From: Phialocephala subalpina
Lineage: Eukaryota; Ascomycota; Leotiomycetes; Helotiales; Mollisiaceae
Direction of reading: 5' to 3'
Length of the DNA: 64,000 bases
Assembly (NCBI GenBank): GCA_900073065.1
Contig: FJOG01000053.1
Location: forward strand, 219,916-283,915
Shown: positions 11,827-23,929 of the stretch, piece by piece
How the letters are laid out: each line of letters opens with the position of its first letter
How positions within the stretch are numbered: position 1 is the first letter of the stretch
Position numbers and translations under genes: made by a program
Notes under the pieces: model-generated
Databases searched by the model: none
Told to the model about the DNA's origin: nothing
What the model saw: only the letters and a program-made list of their open reading frames with translations

Positions 11827-13019
11827 ATGCCGTCTAGACGCACTCATTTCAAGTCGCGGCATGGCTGCAAACAGTGCAAAGCAGGTCACGTCAAGGTGTG
11901 AAAGCAACACCTTTACCCTCTATTCTTCCCCTAACTAATGACACGCAGTGTGATCTTGGCCGTCCAACGTGCGGCAGATGTGTGAAGACGAAAAAGAGCT
12001 GCGAATTTTCATCTTCAATCACTCCGTCCACAGTGGATGATAAGAAAACCCCAGGAATGTTAGCATCTCCGGAGGAAACAATACTTGCTTCAAAAGTTCC
12101 CTTCTCGGAAGTAGAGACCCTGTCATGGGAAGATCTGGAACTCTTGCACCATTTCTCGACCGTTACTTACACCACACTGGCCTATCGAGAAGATCTCCAC
12201 CAAATGTGGCGAATCCAAATCCCAAAGATGGCCATGAAGCAAAAGTTTCTCATGCATAGCCTCTTTAGCATTGCATCTTTGCACATAGCTTTCTCACATC
12301 CAGAAAATGCGTCTTCATACGTCGACAGAGCAATCCGACACAACAACATTGCTCTCCGAGAGTATAGCTCTAAACTTCACAGCATCACACCAGAAAACAG
12401 CCCTTCATTATTCGCTTGTTCAATTCTGCTGATTATTGTCGCTCTCCGCCTCCCCGTGTCAGGCCCGCATCAAGGGCCAATTGGGACCATCGAAGAGATC
12501 GCTGGCATCTTCGTTCTTACACGAGGCGTGCGGTTGGTCTTGGCAGAAATGTGGGATTGGGTCCGAGAAAGTGAGATTGCGCCTCTCTTTGTCGGTAGAG
12601 AGCTGGATGACAACATTATACTGCCAAAGGATGTCGCAGATGCGGTAGAATTGCTCGAGGAATGTAATCAGCAGTCAGCGGACACGGGATCAGATAAGGA
12701 AGCATACGCCCTTGCTATTCAAGGGTTGAAGGCGTCTTTTATGCATCTACGGTCGAAGGAAAGGGACAATGGGTTAGTACTCAGTTGGCCCGTTGACGTC
12801 AGTCAAGATTATACTAAGTTACTGAGCTTGCGGCGGCCGATGGCTCTGGTGATTCTGGCGTACTTTGCAGTCACTCTCGAGGAAGTCAGAGAATCTTGGT
12901 GGGCGGAGGGGTGGGGGACCCAGTTAATTCAAGAAGTGTCGCAAGTGTTGAGTGCTGAATGGAAATGCCTGATGGTGTGGCCCATGGATAAGATTAGTAC
13001 AGGAAATTCCCACAAATAA
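11827..13019 (+). CDS. Zn(II)2Cys6 transcription factor (UPC2/sterol-regulator-like group)
   Basis: Exon 1 is 11827-11895 and exon 2 is 11949-13019, giving 379 residues. The 53-nt intron (GTGTGA...CGCAG) splits the DNA-binding domain exactly after the residues GHVK. Joined, the binuclear zinc cluster reads CKQCKAGHVKC then six residues, Cys, two, Cys, six, Cys (residues 14-41), which is complete. The leader RTHFKSRHGC matches the group of short fungal regulators around sterol uptake control proteins (Upc2-like), where RTH.KSR.GC is typical. The rest is a helical regulatory region (Fungal_trans_2-like) containing a segment with regular Leu/Ile spacing at about residues 170-215. It is likely nuclear. 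Target genes are not evident; the divergent RTA1-like gene is a candidate because that family is often linked to sterol and azole stress. Confidence 0.85.
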
Positions 13020-13179
13020 TATTTGAGATGAGTTCCTCTCCAGCTTCAACAGCCCGTGTTTCAAGTTATCCCACCTCATATCGTGATGGCTCCCCAAGCT
13101 CTATAACACTTCGTTGATCTAAACTTAATTAAGATTTTTTTGCACTTATTGTCCTTATAATAGCCTATACTCTTTTGAG

Positions 13180-13587
13180 ATGCCTATGAATACACGCGAC
13201 AAACGAGGAAAGAGAGCTAGAGAAAGCTCTGAGGAGATTCAGGAGGTTGAGGAGGTTGAGGAGGTTGAGGGCCTTGACACTCAATTAGGGCAAGACTCTC
13301 CATGCACAGACTTGGTACGCTACTGTTTAAAAACGTTACTACCTCGTACTAAAGGTCTTCGCTCACTCTCATCTGCCACGCTAATATCGGCAAACCAGAT
13401 CCTAAGCATTAGTCCTTCAAAGCTTCTATCACCTCAGGGTCCTTCCAAGGGACAGAAGAGACCGTCTACCCCTCCTCCTCAATCGACCCTAAATCGGGTG
13501 CCGAATATCCAATACTTCCGCGACCAAGAGATATTTGTGGAAAACTTTGCGGACTTTGGCCCTCTATTGAATTGGGACCTTATCTAA
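13180..13587 (+). CDS. Uncertain 135-codon frame with Glu-Val repeats, possibly repeat-derived
   Basis: This ATG-initiated frame encodes a basic N-terminus, then an acidic stretch written by three copies of the 9-bp unit GAGGTTGAG (about 13244-13270), then a Ser/Pro-rich region. The frame stops at the edge of an AT-rich block, and the sequence just beyond still shows a possible continuation broken by stops. It may be the less-mutated end of a decayed repeat. I do not recognise a family. Confidence 0.25.
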   Translation: MPMNTRDKRGKRARESSEEIQEVEEVEEVEGLDTQLGQDSPCTDLVRYCLKTLLPRTKGLRSLSSATLISANQILSISPSKLLSPQGPSKGQKRPSTPPPQSTLNRVPNIQYFRDQEIFVENFADFGPLLNWDLI

Positions 13588-13589
13588 GG

Positions 13590-16200
13590 GCGACTATGAA
13601 ATGGCTCTCATATAACGACCCTAAAGAAGAATACAATGATGAGAACTCATATATAAAGATTAGAATAATCTTTATAGGCGAGCTCGGTATTTTTCTTAGT
13701 TTAAAGGCTATAGAAAATCGTTTTAACCTTGAAAACCCAGAATTCTCTATATAGTTAATAGTAAAGGATTTAATTTTAGAGGTTTTAAAAGACTTGTTAT
13801 CCCATCGTAAGGAAGGATATATTATCAATAACCATTTAAAAGATTAAATCCTTGAGTTAAAACTCTTATCGAACTTATTCGATAACGCGATTTATTTCTT
13901 ATTATATTTGATAATATATTTATTATTAATACCAACGATAAACCAATTATAGTAACTTTTACTTTTATTACGGGTAATAAAATTGCAGTTCAAATATAAT
14001 TTGGAAGTTATAATTTCAATAATAAAATGAAATTAACTTTTAAATTACTAAAGTTATAAAAATTATAATTAAGTTTTTCCAAATCAAGCCAAGGATCCAA
14101 TTATTTTACTTCTTCCCTTGAAAGTATAAAGGCTTCGTGCAAACCACAAATTAATATTCTTATAAGTTTAATATTATTAATCTTAATAGAAAGAGGATAA
14201 CCAAGTTTGAAAAAGAATATCACGTAATTATATTTGAAGTAATATATTTTTCCGTAGGATATATAAACTTTTAATAAGAAATCTTAATAAAAATCTTAAT
14301 AAANNNNNNNNNNNNNNNNNNNNNNNNNNNNNNNNNNNNNNNNNNNNNNNNNNNNNNNNNNNNNNNNNNNNNNNNGAAATAATTAAGAAAATTTCTTTTT
14401 TTATATTATAATAATTTTATATATATTAAATTTTTATTTATTTATTCGCTTGTTAATTTTCGTTTTCCTTTTTATAATATAATTTATTAAATTATAATAA
14501 AACGTATAATTAAACGCTTTTTTATAATTTTTTTTTTAATATATAATCGAATAATCGAATAATAATTTCATAGGATTATTTTTTATAATCTTTTAAAAGT
14601 TTAATATTTATTAGTTTATTTTAGATTTATTATATAAAAATTACTTTTAAATTTTTATTTTTCTAATTTAATATTCTTTTATTTATTTAATTTTACTATA
14701 ATACTTTTTAAATATATTATGGCAAGGCAGAATAATAATGCGGTGTGTCACGTGATTTGGTGAGGATATATTAAGAGATCTGGCATCTTGTATTCTTAGT
14801 TCTTTAAGTAGCTTTCTACGTGGTTCGCAGATATTAAAATTGACTCCAAGAGGTTTACGCCTCCATAATATTCAAATTATTAAATTCTTTAAATTATTTT
14901 AATTAATTCGTAAATATATTAATATTTCCTTGAAAAGTTTTCGAAAATTTTTTAATAAGTAAATAATATTTTATTCTCGTAAATAACGTATTTTCTTTAT
15001 TTTTTGAGGCGATATTTAATATTAACTTTATATAATTTAACTTTTATAAATAATAAAATTTAATTTTATATATATTAATTAAATTAATAATTCGGAATAT
15101 TTAAATATTTTATATATATATAAATTTTATTAATATTATTATTTCGTAAAAAGTATTTTAATTAATATAATTAAAAGAAAATATTAAGTTTATAATACTT
15201 TCTATAAATATTTTATTATAAAATATTATATTTTAATTTTCTTTTTTAAAAATAAAAAAGTTTTTATAAAAATCAAAAGAAAATCGAAAAAGAATAAATT
15301 CCTTTGAGAAAATAAAGTCCAAAAAATTCTAAAGATCTTTTTAAAAATTTTTTTAATTTTTTTAGTAATTATATTTTAGGCTTTAAAATTTTATTAATTC
15401 GATTCTTTTTAATTATATATATATTATAAATTTTATAATAAAATATTAATAATAAAAACTTATAATAATAAAAAATTTATAAATTGTTTAATCGTATTAT
15501 TTAATATTATTATTAGTTTTTAATTATTAATAATAATTATAATAATAACTATAATTAATAATTATAAATTATTAATAATATATTTAAATATTCTTAATAT
15601 TTTGAGATTAATTTAAAAGCGAATTTCCAAGAAATTAATTTTTATAATTTTTTAATTAATTTATTTCTTTTATTTTTGTGAAAAGTATTTAATATTTAAA
15701 TTATTTCAATTTTCTTATTTATAATTATGAATTTAATATTTCTAAAAATCAAATACTTTTAAAAATATTAAATATTTAAAAAAAACTTTAATATTATAAT
15801 TTAATATATTTCAATATATTTGAATTAAAATAAATTGGTAATATAATTCGATTATATAAAAATTCTAAATAATTTAAATTATTATTTATATTAAAAAACT
15901 TTTTATTTAATATAAATAATATTTGGAATATTTGGAATATTTTATTAATTTTAATTTAATAATAATATTTATATATTATATATTATAAAAACTTTATATT
16001 AATTTTATAAAATAAAAATTTAAAATATATATTATTATAATTACGAAGAAAATTATTAAACTTTTCATATTATATAATAATATTCGCAATTAAAACCAAT
16101 TTTAATCTAATATCTAAAATATAATAAGGATATATATTCGATACTTAAAGTAAGTTTAGATAGTAAAGAAAATAACTCCAAGAAAAGCTTATTGCGATAT
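13590..16200. repeat. Large AT-rich, RIP-like block
   Basis: About 2.6 kb of extremely AT-rich sequence without coding capacity, interrupted by a run of N. A short island of normal composition lies at about 14720-14875; it contains TCACGTGA and could be the end of a long terminal repeat, but I found no partner. This is the largest decayed-repeat tract in the left half of the window. Confidence 0.75.
14304..14375. other. Assembly gap (72 N)
   Basis: Seventy-two consecutive N in the AT-rich block. This is a scaffold gap, so local structure and length are unreliable here. Confidence 0.99.
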
Positions 16201-16337
16201 GTAAAACTAAGATTTATCCTCTCTTCATCCTCAGAATCGTCCTCCTCCGCGAGATAATCAGTGGCCCATGGGTCTATAGTATACGAGGGACCAGGAACTG
16301 ATTTGCATTCAGGAAATATCTATCTAGTGAGCGGTAT

Positions 16338-17928
16338 TCAGGTATAGGCTTCATCTATTCTGTCCTTTTTTTCTTTGACTGTTGCCGCATCAATAGTGAC
16401 CATTATCGTTGATTTGTCCTTGAAGACTATCATACGTTGTGCCTGATTGAACTCCTCCCATGGCTTCAATCCGTGAAAAAGATCCAAGAAAGCGGCACTC
16501 ATATGGTCCTGGGTCGAAGCAAGCTCGGGATAGACTCGGCAAGGTGGTTGGTAGAATGTCAATGGTATGCCGAACGAATGCCAGGCAAATCCTTGTAGTG
16601 GTCCAGGAAACGGGTCAGTACTATCGATCCTGTATATGTAGACACGGCTTCCTTTGTTGGCGGCTGAAGATACGATCTTTAGAAGTGGATTGATAAATGC
16701 TTCCTTGGTCGACCAAGCCACAAGCTCCTGCTGGGTACATTCCTCCTTAAATATTCTGTCAGGGATAGGTATATGTGGCGCAATTGCGCACGAAAATTCC
16801 ACCACTTCTTGTGTCGGAAGATCACTTGAAAGTGCCAGAAGCAATGCCGCTTCATCTCGAGTGTTGCCAAAAACAGTTCTGCTGCACCAGGTAGGAATAT
16901 CACCCCAGAATATCGACTGGTCCTGATTATTTCGGTCATAACCCACAAACCAGTGAGAGTCCTCGATAGGAAAGGAGAGCCTTCCGTCGAAAATTTCCAC
17001 GAGTTGCTCTGAAGTGAGACCTCGAAGTGCCGCAAGCTTTTCGGTGCCCGAAGCATGGGACGGAATACCAGCATGTTCAACGAGATCATCAAAGTCGGTC
17101 TGTGCCTCTTGTGGTGTCCGCAATCGAGGAGCAGGAGGAGATTGGAGAAGAGCTTGTTGAAAGAGAGGCAGTCCTCCTGTTAGATGACACAGGACAGATG
17201 CAGCGCCAGCTGATTCTCCTGCAAGGGTAATCCTCGAAGCATCACCCCCGAAATGATGGATTGAGGATTGAATCCACCGAAGCGCAATTCTTTGGTCATT
17301 GAGACCTTGGTTTGATATGGGTTTCTCGCCTAGACCCCTCGCTTCTTCAATCAGCTCTCGTGATGATAAAAATCCAAATACGTTTAGGCGGTAATTTATC
17401 GTCACGATGATGATAGGTCTTCCAATCTCCAATGATCTTTTTACAAGAAAATTTCCATCTGAAGAAAGGTAATTAACGATATGTTTGTTTAGAGCAGATA
17501 CAGAACATACCAAATTGAGTGCTGTTATCCCCAATGTTAAAGGCGCCTCCATGAATCCACACAAAAACGGGCAACTTTGAGGTAGCACTTAAGCAAGTAG
17601 TTGCATGAGGGGCATAAATATTCAAGTGAAGACAATTCGTTTCATCTGGTGCCTGCGATAACGACGTTTTCTCAAACATGTGCGCAATGGAAGCTTGAAG
17701 CCCATCAGCTTTCTGTGGGCATCTCGGGCCGTAGCGAGATACATCAAGCCATCTGCTATGGGCAGAGATCAAGATAGGTACCGCAGTTCTGAATCGTACG
17801 GGGACGCGTGCGTAAGGTATGTTCAGGAAATTCGCGATGCCTTGCTTTGAGACGAAACCTTTTAATTGCACTTTGCCAATAGAGAGAGTGAAATCCTCAA
17901 GATAATTATCGTAATGGTTGTCCGCCAT
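16338..17928 (-). CDS. Type B carboxylesterase/lipase
   Basis: Two exons, complement of 17511-17928 and 16338-17458, joined in phase 1 over a 52-nt intron (GTATGT...CTTCAG), give 512 residues. This alpha/beta hydrolase shows the type B signatures: an N-terminal GIANFLNIPYA, the segment CLHLNIYAP (the usual EDCLxLN), the oxyanion-hole HGGAF, and the nucleophile elbow GESAG with Ser near residue 222. The acidic residue is probably in the GNTRDEAALL segment, and the histidine in FAWHSFGIPLTF. There is no clear signal peptide, so it is probably intracellular. The N-terminal leader is short and polar. It is divergent from a zinc-cluster factor with 313 bp between the starts, which suggests co-regulation. 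The substrate is unknown; family members cleave carboxylic esters. Confidence 0.9.
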
Positions 17929-17983
17929 GGTAATTGAAGAAAAAAAGGTATATCTGAGAAAATGAATGTCGATACTGTGATCG

Positions 17984-18074
17984 AGCTGGTGGTCTAACTG
18001 TTGGACCAGCTGTCGGTCTAAATCTTGGATGCCCCATACAGCCTGGCCCGAAGTCGGACCGGGGTCGGGCCGGA
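17984..18074. promoter_or_regulatory. Shared divergent promoter with repeats and CGG triplets
   Basis: In the 313-bp gap between the esterase and the zinc-cluster factor I see three motifs. An inverted repeat AGCTGGT/ACCAGCT spans 17984-18011. A direct repeat GGTCTAAnTnTTGG occurs at 17991 and 18015, 24 bp apart. A run of CGG/CCG triplets lies at 18055-18073. Zn(II)2Cys6 proteins bind CGG half-sites, so the adjacent factor could act here. This is inference from motifs only. Confidence 0.4.
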
Positions 18075-18241
18075 GATATGTGCAGCTCCGTGGGCTAGCT
18101 AGAGAAATCCCCGTGGGGAATTTTCCACACGAATTCAAGAGTTTTCCTGCCTTCCTCAACGACAGAAATTCGTCGTTTCCGCAGAACGACATTGGTCGAA
18201 AGAGATTTTTGCCAGAGACGTCCCCCCCCGCCGTGCCTGTG

Positions 18242-20139
18242 ATGCCTCCGCGCGCCTGTGATGCTTGCAAGGCCCGAAAGGTCAAGGTGTGGACCCAGTC
18301 AACAGAGCATTCACTTGACCCTGCACAAGAGCTATAACATTATCTGACATTTTCTCGCAGTGTGATGGCTTTGAACCAACAGCCCCATGTTCGAATTGTC
18401 GCATGTCGGATCTTTCTTGCCAGTATCTACAAGTACCCAAAAAGCGGGGGCCTAAGCCTAACGAACCTACGCACCAAAGCCGTAAGCATAGAGGCAGCCG
18501 ATCGGCTCATAGCGAAGAGCCTTCGAATTCGAATGGACCAAACGTAGCCCTCTCACCTTTAGCCGAAGCTGTTTCATCTCTTGAAGCGCCCCATGCAATC
18601 AGTGATGAGCATGTAACTTCTCCATGGATGGGAATCGCGCCTTCAAACGTTACAAGTCAAACCAGCACGGACATCAACGTTAGCATCCAAGCTCTCCACC
18701 ACGATCTCGTTTTCGCTCTAGGGTTCTGCATGCCGAACTTCACGCTCGAGCAGATCATCAAAAAATGTATCGACGTTCACATGCAGAGCCTATTCCCTCT
18801 CTGCCCGCTGTTCCATGAGCGAAGCATACGATCGAACATGAAATTAGAGATATCTTTGGTGACAAGCCTACAGACAATTTCAGATTTAACTGGCGGGTTT
18901 CGTGGCTCATCTGCAAGTCGAGAAGATCTAGCCAAGTTACGATCATACACCCTTATCGTAGCTTTGTGTGCAGGTACTGCCTTTTTGTTGGCACCTGAAA
19001 GCGTCCCTAACGCTGCTCTTGTTGGAAATATCTTCCTCCATACGTCCCGTGAAATGCTCAAACTCTACCAAGATTTCGACATTGAGCGACCCGATGCTAG
19101 CTCACTAGTGATTCGGATGTTTCACGCCAGCGCTTTGCACACTGATGGCAAAATACGTGTGGCCTGGCAAGTATTGGGAGAGGGGTTAAGACTGGCTGAG
19201 CAAATGCGCCTATACGAGGAACGCTCTTTCGAAGGGTTGGACCCTGTGGAAGCTAGGCTCCGTCGAACAGCATTTTGGCAGCTTTTCATAATGGATAAAC
19301 ACTCGGCCTTACTCGAAGATCGCCCAATGACCCTTCACGAGTTTTCTTTACATGGGTCCATGACGACCAAACTTCAGGATGAATTGGAAGTTCAACTGCT
19401 GGATCCAGTTACGACCATACATTCAATCGAATTCGAGGATCGAATTTTGACTGGATTCTATATTAGTCAACGACTATGGGCCACTGCTTCTAGGGTAGTT
19501 CTTGATCTTCAGACTCTGACACGGCTTTGCCAATGTGACGAAAACGCGGTCATGCTTGCTGAAGCACAAAGGATGGGCTTGACCGGCACCTACTTACGTT
19601 TTTTAAGTGTGCTAGATAATCTTCCTCCTTTTCTTCAATCGCCAGAAACTGAAAGGTCGACTGAGGAGACATCGACAGAGAATCCGCGACGGAACTTCTG
19701 GGTGCAACGTACTAATCTTTTAGTGACATATCATTGCCTCAGAATGATCCTCTTGCAAAGATTCATCGACCTTGGGTTGGGTTGTCTACTCGGGCTGAGA
19801 GACGAAAGCGTGATGTTAGCCCTCAGAAAGACAGAAATCGCTCATGACCTAATAAATGTTATTACCGGTGTCCCATTTGACTCACTTCGAGCCAATGGAG
19901 AAGCTTGTGTAAGTGTTTTCGACTCACCCACTCTCACTCTTTCTGCCTAGTACTTACTTCTATCGACAAAGGTAATAAAAATTCGCCGAGTAGGTGCTAC
20001 AATCCTAGAGGTGATGCAACTGGCCAACGCACCTGAAATTGTTTCTCGAGCGAAGTCGCTTTTTCCTCCACTCCTGGATGTCCTCGCGAAACTCAATTCT
20101 CGCGCGTCGGACGAGCTCAACAAAGAGTACATTGGCTGA
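18242..20139 (+). CDS. Zn(II)2Cys6 transcription factor with Fungal_trans domain
   Basis: Three exons, 18242-18286, 18361-19908 and 19972-20139, give 586 residues; all junctions are phase 0. The first intron lies inside the zinc cluster, right after RKVK. The joined cluster CDACKARKVKC, then Cys-2-Cys-6-Cys, is complete (residues 6-35) and is followed by the basic linker VPKKRGPKPN, typical of the Xlnr/AmyR-like group of fungal regulators. The middle homology region (Fungal_trans) covers about residues 100-400, with the segment RIAWQVLGEGLRLAEQM-like near residue 255. The last intron could end at 19950 instead of 19971, which adds seven in-frame residues; I prefer the shorter form because CVIKIRRVG aligns with the usual pattern. 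It is nuclear and probably regulates the divergent esterase. Confidence 0.88.
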
Positions 20140-20283
20140 ACCAAAGTTCTGAACAACTACATATTTGTTTCGTCGTCAGAGACATCAATTTTGGCGAAAC
20201 CTGACCTTTGGTCGCACCGCGCTGAAACCAACATCAATCGAGCGCGAATAAGCTAAGAAGTCGAACGATTCTCTTCTTGCTCG

Positions 20284-21250
20284 ATGGCGACACTGACACC
20301 GACACCGTCATCGCCATCGTCATCGTCGTCAGAGAGTCCAGATCTGCCGCTGTCGCGAGCCGTGACCGACACTGGCAATGACACACGCAGAACTAGCAAG
20401 CTAAGGAGAGCAAACCATCATAGTTATTAAGGATGTTATGGATAAAGGGGGCACGAGCCACAGAGGAGACGACTTTGCAGTCATAGTGAGGCAGCTGCCG
20501 GATCTCTTCGACAGCGTTACAGAATTCATTGCGGTTGCGTTAGCGACACATGGCCACTACGACAATATTGCACACTCAGTCAAGCAGACCTATAAAGCTG
20601 TTCGTAAACCGGGAAGCACCTCATCTGTAGCGACTACACCTCCTACAATCTCGACTATTTCGAATAACCTTACATTAACAGCGATATCGAGCCACCCTCC
20701 ATCATCAACGCAAGAAGGAGCTACTCTACGACAAGTCAAAGTGTGGGTCACAGACCCTACTGATCGCAAAACAATACGAGAAACAGCAAATGCAAACAAT
20801 ACTACAGCGAGTAGTGAGAAGGACAGAAATGCAGGAGTAGTGGGTATAAAGAAGTTACCTAGTGGAGACCTGGTCATACAATTGAAGGAGCAGGCGGGGA
20901 AGGAGGTTCTGGCCTAGCGTTCTGCATGGCTAGAGCAGGTCGCTCCATCTGCGAAAATCATCTCCCTGATTTGTACGCTGTGTTTGTTCACGGGATCCAG
21001 ATTAGCTGGTTGAATCCACAGACCAAGATACAGCAGCTAAGGAGCTCGAGTCTCAGAATGCATCTTTGAATCCAGGACCGTCCATCAAGCGGTTATCTTG
21101 GCCATGAAGAATTTAAAACACAATGAAGCTCTACTCCTCTCTTACATGTTCCTTAATTTCAACAGAGATGGCAAATAGTGTGATTGAAAAGGGACTAGTA
21201 GAGAGCGGGGAGCTAAAGATGGTGGAACGGTTTCCGCCCAGGACGTCGTC
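20284..21250 (+). pseudogene. Relic of a non-LTR (LINE, Tad-like) retrotransposon ORF1
   Basis: A Ser/Pro-rich start at 20284 hits a stop, then a frame at 20438-20917 and broken frames up to about 21250 continue a recognisable order. The parts are a polar linker, a segment LPSGDLVIQLKEQAGKEVLA, and then, across frameshifts, VHGIQISWLNP and a stretch like SVIEKGLVESGEL. This order (an LPSGD-type strand, a VHGI motif, and an IxxGLV motif) is what ORF1/gag-like proteins of fungal LINEs of the Tad1 type show, from my knowledge of that family. The reading frame is interrupted several times, so it is non-functional. No ORF2 reverse transcriptase is visible downstream, so the copy is also truncated. 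Confidence 0.45.
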
Positions 21251-21608
21251 TCGTTAGTTGGGACTGAGCCGGAGAAGAGAGGTCCACGCAGACCTCAGGG
21301 CTCTAAGAATCGTAAGGCTAGCCAAGTGAGGACAGGAGGTTCGGGGAAGTTATGGAGAACGACTTTCTAGCTCCGGCGGTGCCAAATATACGGTCTAGGC
21401 AAGGTGAGTGACTTAGCAGGTTGGGTTCGATTCCCAGCATCTGGCTCCTGGTGGCATCCTCTGGCTTGTTCTTAGTCATCACACAACTAAGATTAGCTGA
21501 ATTATAAACAACCTAAAGCTGGATATCACTTGCCGAAGATACCCTCCGAAATGCGCTTCTGATATGGCCCGGGAAGCGCTAGCGAGAGAAAAAAGGGTGG
21601 GGACTTGG

Positions 21609-21755
21609 CACCACGGCGGAATTGTGCATAATACGCCACAATGAGATTGAGGTTATTTCACCACGGCGAAATTGAGAACATTGCACCACGGTAAGATGAG
21701 GATATTCCCCACGGCGAAATTAGAATAATTGCGCTACGGCGAACTTGAACCCGCA
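21609..21755. repeat. Degenerate 25-bp tandem repeat, about six units
   Basis: Units with the core CCACGGCGAAATTGAGAA start at 21609, 21634, 21659, 21684, 21708 and 21732, so the spacing is 25, 25, 25, 24 and 24 bp. Individual units diverge by several bases. It lies about 380 bp upstream of the sugar transporter. It may be a minisatellite or a set of binding sites; the sequence does not decide. Confidence 0.6.
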
Positions 21756-22133
21756 AGTCCCGACTATTTGAATGATGTGGGGTCTGGGGTCTGGGGTCGC
21801 CGGGACCCGGACGCCTGATGGTATCCTTGATTGGTCAACTCGGCTATCTACCCCACACAGAGCTTGGCTGCTTCCTTCCGAATCCTCATGCTCCCCTCAT
21901 GGAGATCTACACTTCGCATTGGGACGAGTCTAGAACAAAATTGATGGGTTCTATAAAGATCTCATGATGTCTTTTCCAGGGACTGACGATATACAACCTC
22001 CCTGGCAACCCTTTCCTCACTCCAAACACGCTGGCTTCCACTTTACCACATTCTTGAGCCGTCAACAGATCAGAGAGACTTTCACGAGACGACAAAAAAT
22101 CAGATCCAGAAAGGTAGTGTAACAATCAACGAA

Positions 22134-23929
22134 ATGCCTCTGGCCTCAAAGCCGACAGGGCTAGGGTTCTCGGAACTCTGGAAGCACAAAAGGATACTGG
22201 GGTGGTGTATGTTAAAGCTTGATCACAATCCTGTCTCCTGAATGACGTGGCTGACGTCGAATTTCTAGGCCTCATGATATTCATCCTTCCTATCAACTTC
22301 GGATACGAAGCGGCATCGACCGGAAATCTCCTAGCTATTCCTACTTTCCTCCTTCGATTTGGAACTCCACTCCCCAATGGCCTACGCGAAATTTCAACCT
22401 ACGACCAGCAGGTCTTGAATGCTGCATTCACCTGCGGTTTATTTGCTGCATCGTTGACTGCAGGATTTGCTTCTGACATAATTGGACGGAAACGGACAAT
22501 TGTGCTGGCGTCTACAATTTGTGTTGCTGGTATCTTTATACAAGGATTCTCCACGTCGATCATGATGTTATTTGGCGGGAAGTTTGTTAGCACTTTTGGA
22601 TTTGGACTTGGTCACACTTTAGCTCCGGTGTATGTTGCTGAAATTGCGCCTGATTCAATCCGGGGCGTGTGTTTAGCATTGGTCGTAAGTAATACTCTGA
22701 AGGATTGGCCAGGCAAATCTAACAAAGGATACAGAACGGCATGATCGTCATTGGTCAGTGGCTATGTGCACTTGTCGGATACGGCACATCACATATCCAA
22801 AACGACTGGGCATGGAGAGCGCTTCTTTTGACCCAGTTGGCACCTCCTGGACTGATGTTGATATTCGGAGTATTTTTGCTACCAGAATCCCCTTCATGGT
22901 TGATCATAAAGGGAAGGCGGGAGCAAGCCGCGCACTCGCTCCTGAAGTTCAATGGCCCGAATTTCAACATAGAAAACCAGATCACAATGTTGGAAACTGC
23001 CATTGAAAAGGAAAAGGCAGAGGAGAAGGAGAATGTCTCATATCTCGATTGCTTCAAAGGTTCAAACTTGAGGAGAACTACCATTGTTTGCATAATTTTT
23101 CTCGCTCAACAGGTTTCGGGAGTGGGATTCATTACGGGATATTTACCGTAAGTCGAAATTCTTTAAACTTGTAGGGAGGATTTTAATCGTCATGATTTAG
23201 ATACTACTTTACCATCGCAGGTGTCAAAAATCCAATCGGGATTGTCCAAATTAGTTACGCCGTTCAACTGTTGGGAAACATTGGATCTTGGTCTGTAGTT
23301 GACCGAGTAGGTCGTCGGCCATTGGTAGTGTATGGAATGATCATCATTACCGCCACGCTTTTGGTCATCGGAGGAGTGGGCACAATTCAAAACGACAAAG
23401 CGGCTATACGAGCGACAGTCGCCCTAATGACTATCTGGGGCTTCCTGGTATGTTTCGACAAATAATTCCAGACAAGTAATGATCTTGTCTTCAACAAATT
23501 CTTCATAGAATCTTCCCCACTAACGCGAAACTGTAGTACCAATTCACGCTTGGGGCAACGGCTTATGCGGTTGGCGGTGAAACTCCAGCGGTTCGCGTGC
23601 GTCAAAAGACCTATGCGATCAACTTGATGTTTACAACTCTGTCCGCTACGCTGGTCAGTCAAGTGATCCCCATATTGATCAATCCTAGCTCGGCCAATCT
23701 AGGCGCCAAAATCGCCTTCGTATTTTTCGCACCGTCGCTCATCATTTGCATCTACCTTTACTTCTGCTTCCCCGAAATGAAAGGTCGTAGTTATCTCGAA
23801 CTCGAGGAAATGTTCCAAAAGCGAATCCCCGCTCGGCAATTCAAGAACTACATTTCTGATGCCCATGTTGATTCACTGCATATCGATGAGAAAGAGGTCA
23901 GTGTGGTGCACGACAACGGAACTGTTTGA
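22134..23929 (+). CDS. MFS sugar transporter (SP family, hexose/alpha-glucoside type)
   Basis: Five exons, 22134-22206, 22269-22684, 22735-23147, 23201-23447 and 23537-23929, give 513 residues with consistent phases (1, 0, 2, 0). The protein has twelve predicted membrane segments and the sugar porter signatures. These are LLPESPSWL after helix 6 (usual PESPRWL), DRVGRRPLV between helices 8 and 9, and FPEMKGRSYLELEEMF at the end (a variant of PETKGRT). GRKR between helices 2 and 3 is also present. The first exon encodes only 24 residues, ending in the start of helix 1 (KHKRILGW). It is a proton-coupled importer at the plasma membrane; the substrate cannot be named from sequence, but SP members of this shape carry hexoses, disaccharides or quinate-like compounds. 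The N-terminal tail is unusually short. Confidence 0.88.

Noticed and set aside
14720..14875. Possible LTR starting with TGTCACGTGA in the AT-rich block
   Set aside because: No clear TG...CA boundary, second copy or target duplication was found, and the assembly gap lies nearby.
16201..16337. Acidic minus frame (PGPSYTIDPWATDYLAEEDD-like) just beyond the esterase stop
   Set aside because: It looks protein-like, but no start or splice junction connects it to the esterase, whose own end is well placed. It may be a scrap of another gene.
21380..21450. tRNA-like segment with GGTTCGATTCC
   Set aside because: It has a perfect B-box-like T-loop, but no matching acceptor stem, D-arm or anticodon arm could be folded upstream. 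A tRNA-derived SINE is possible but has no further support.
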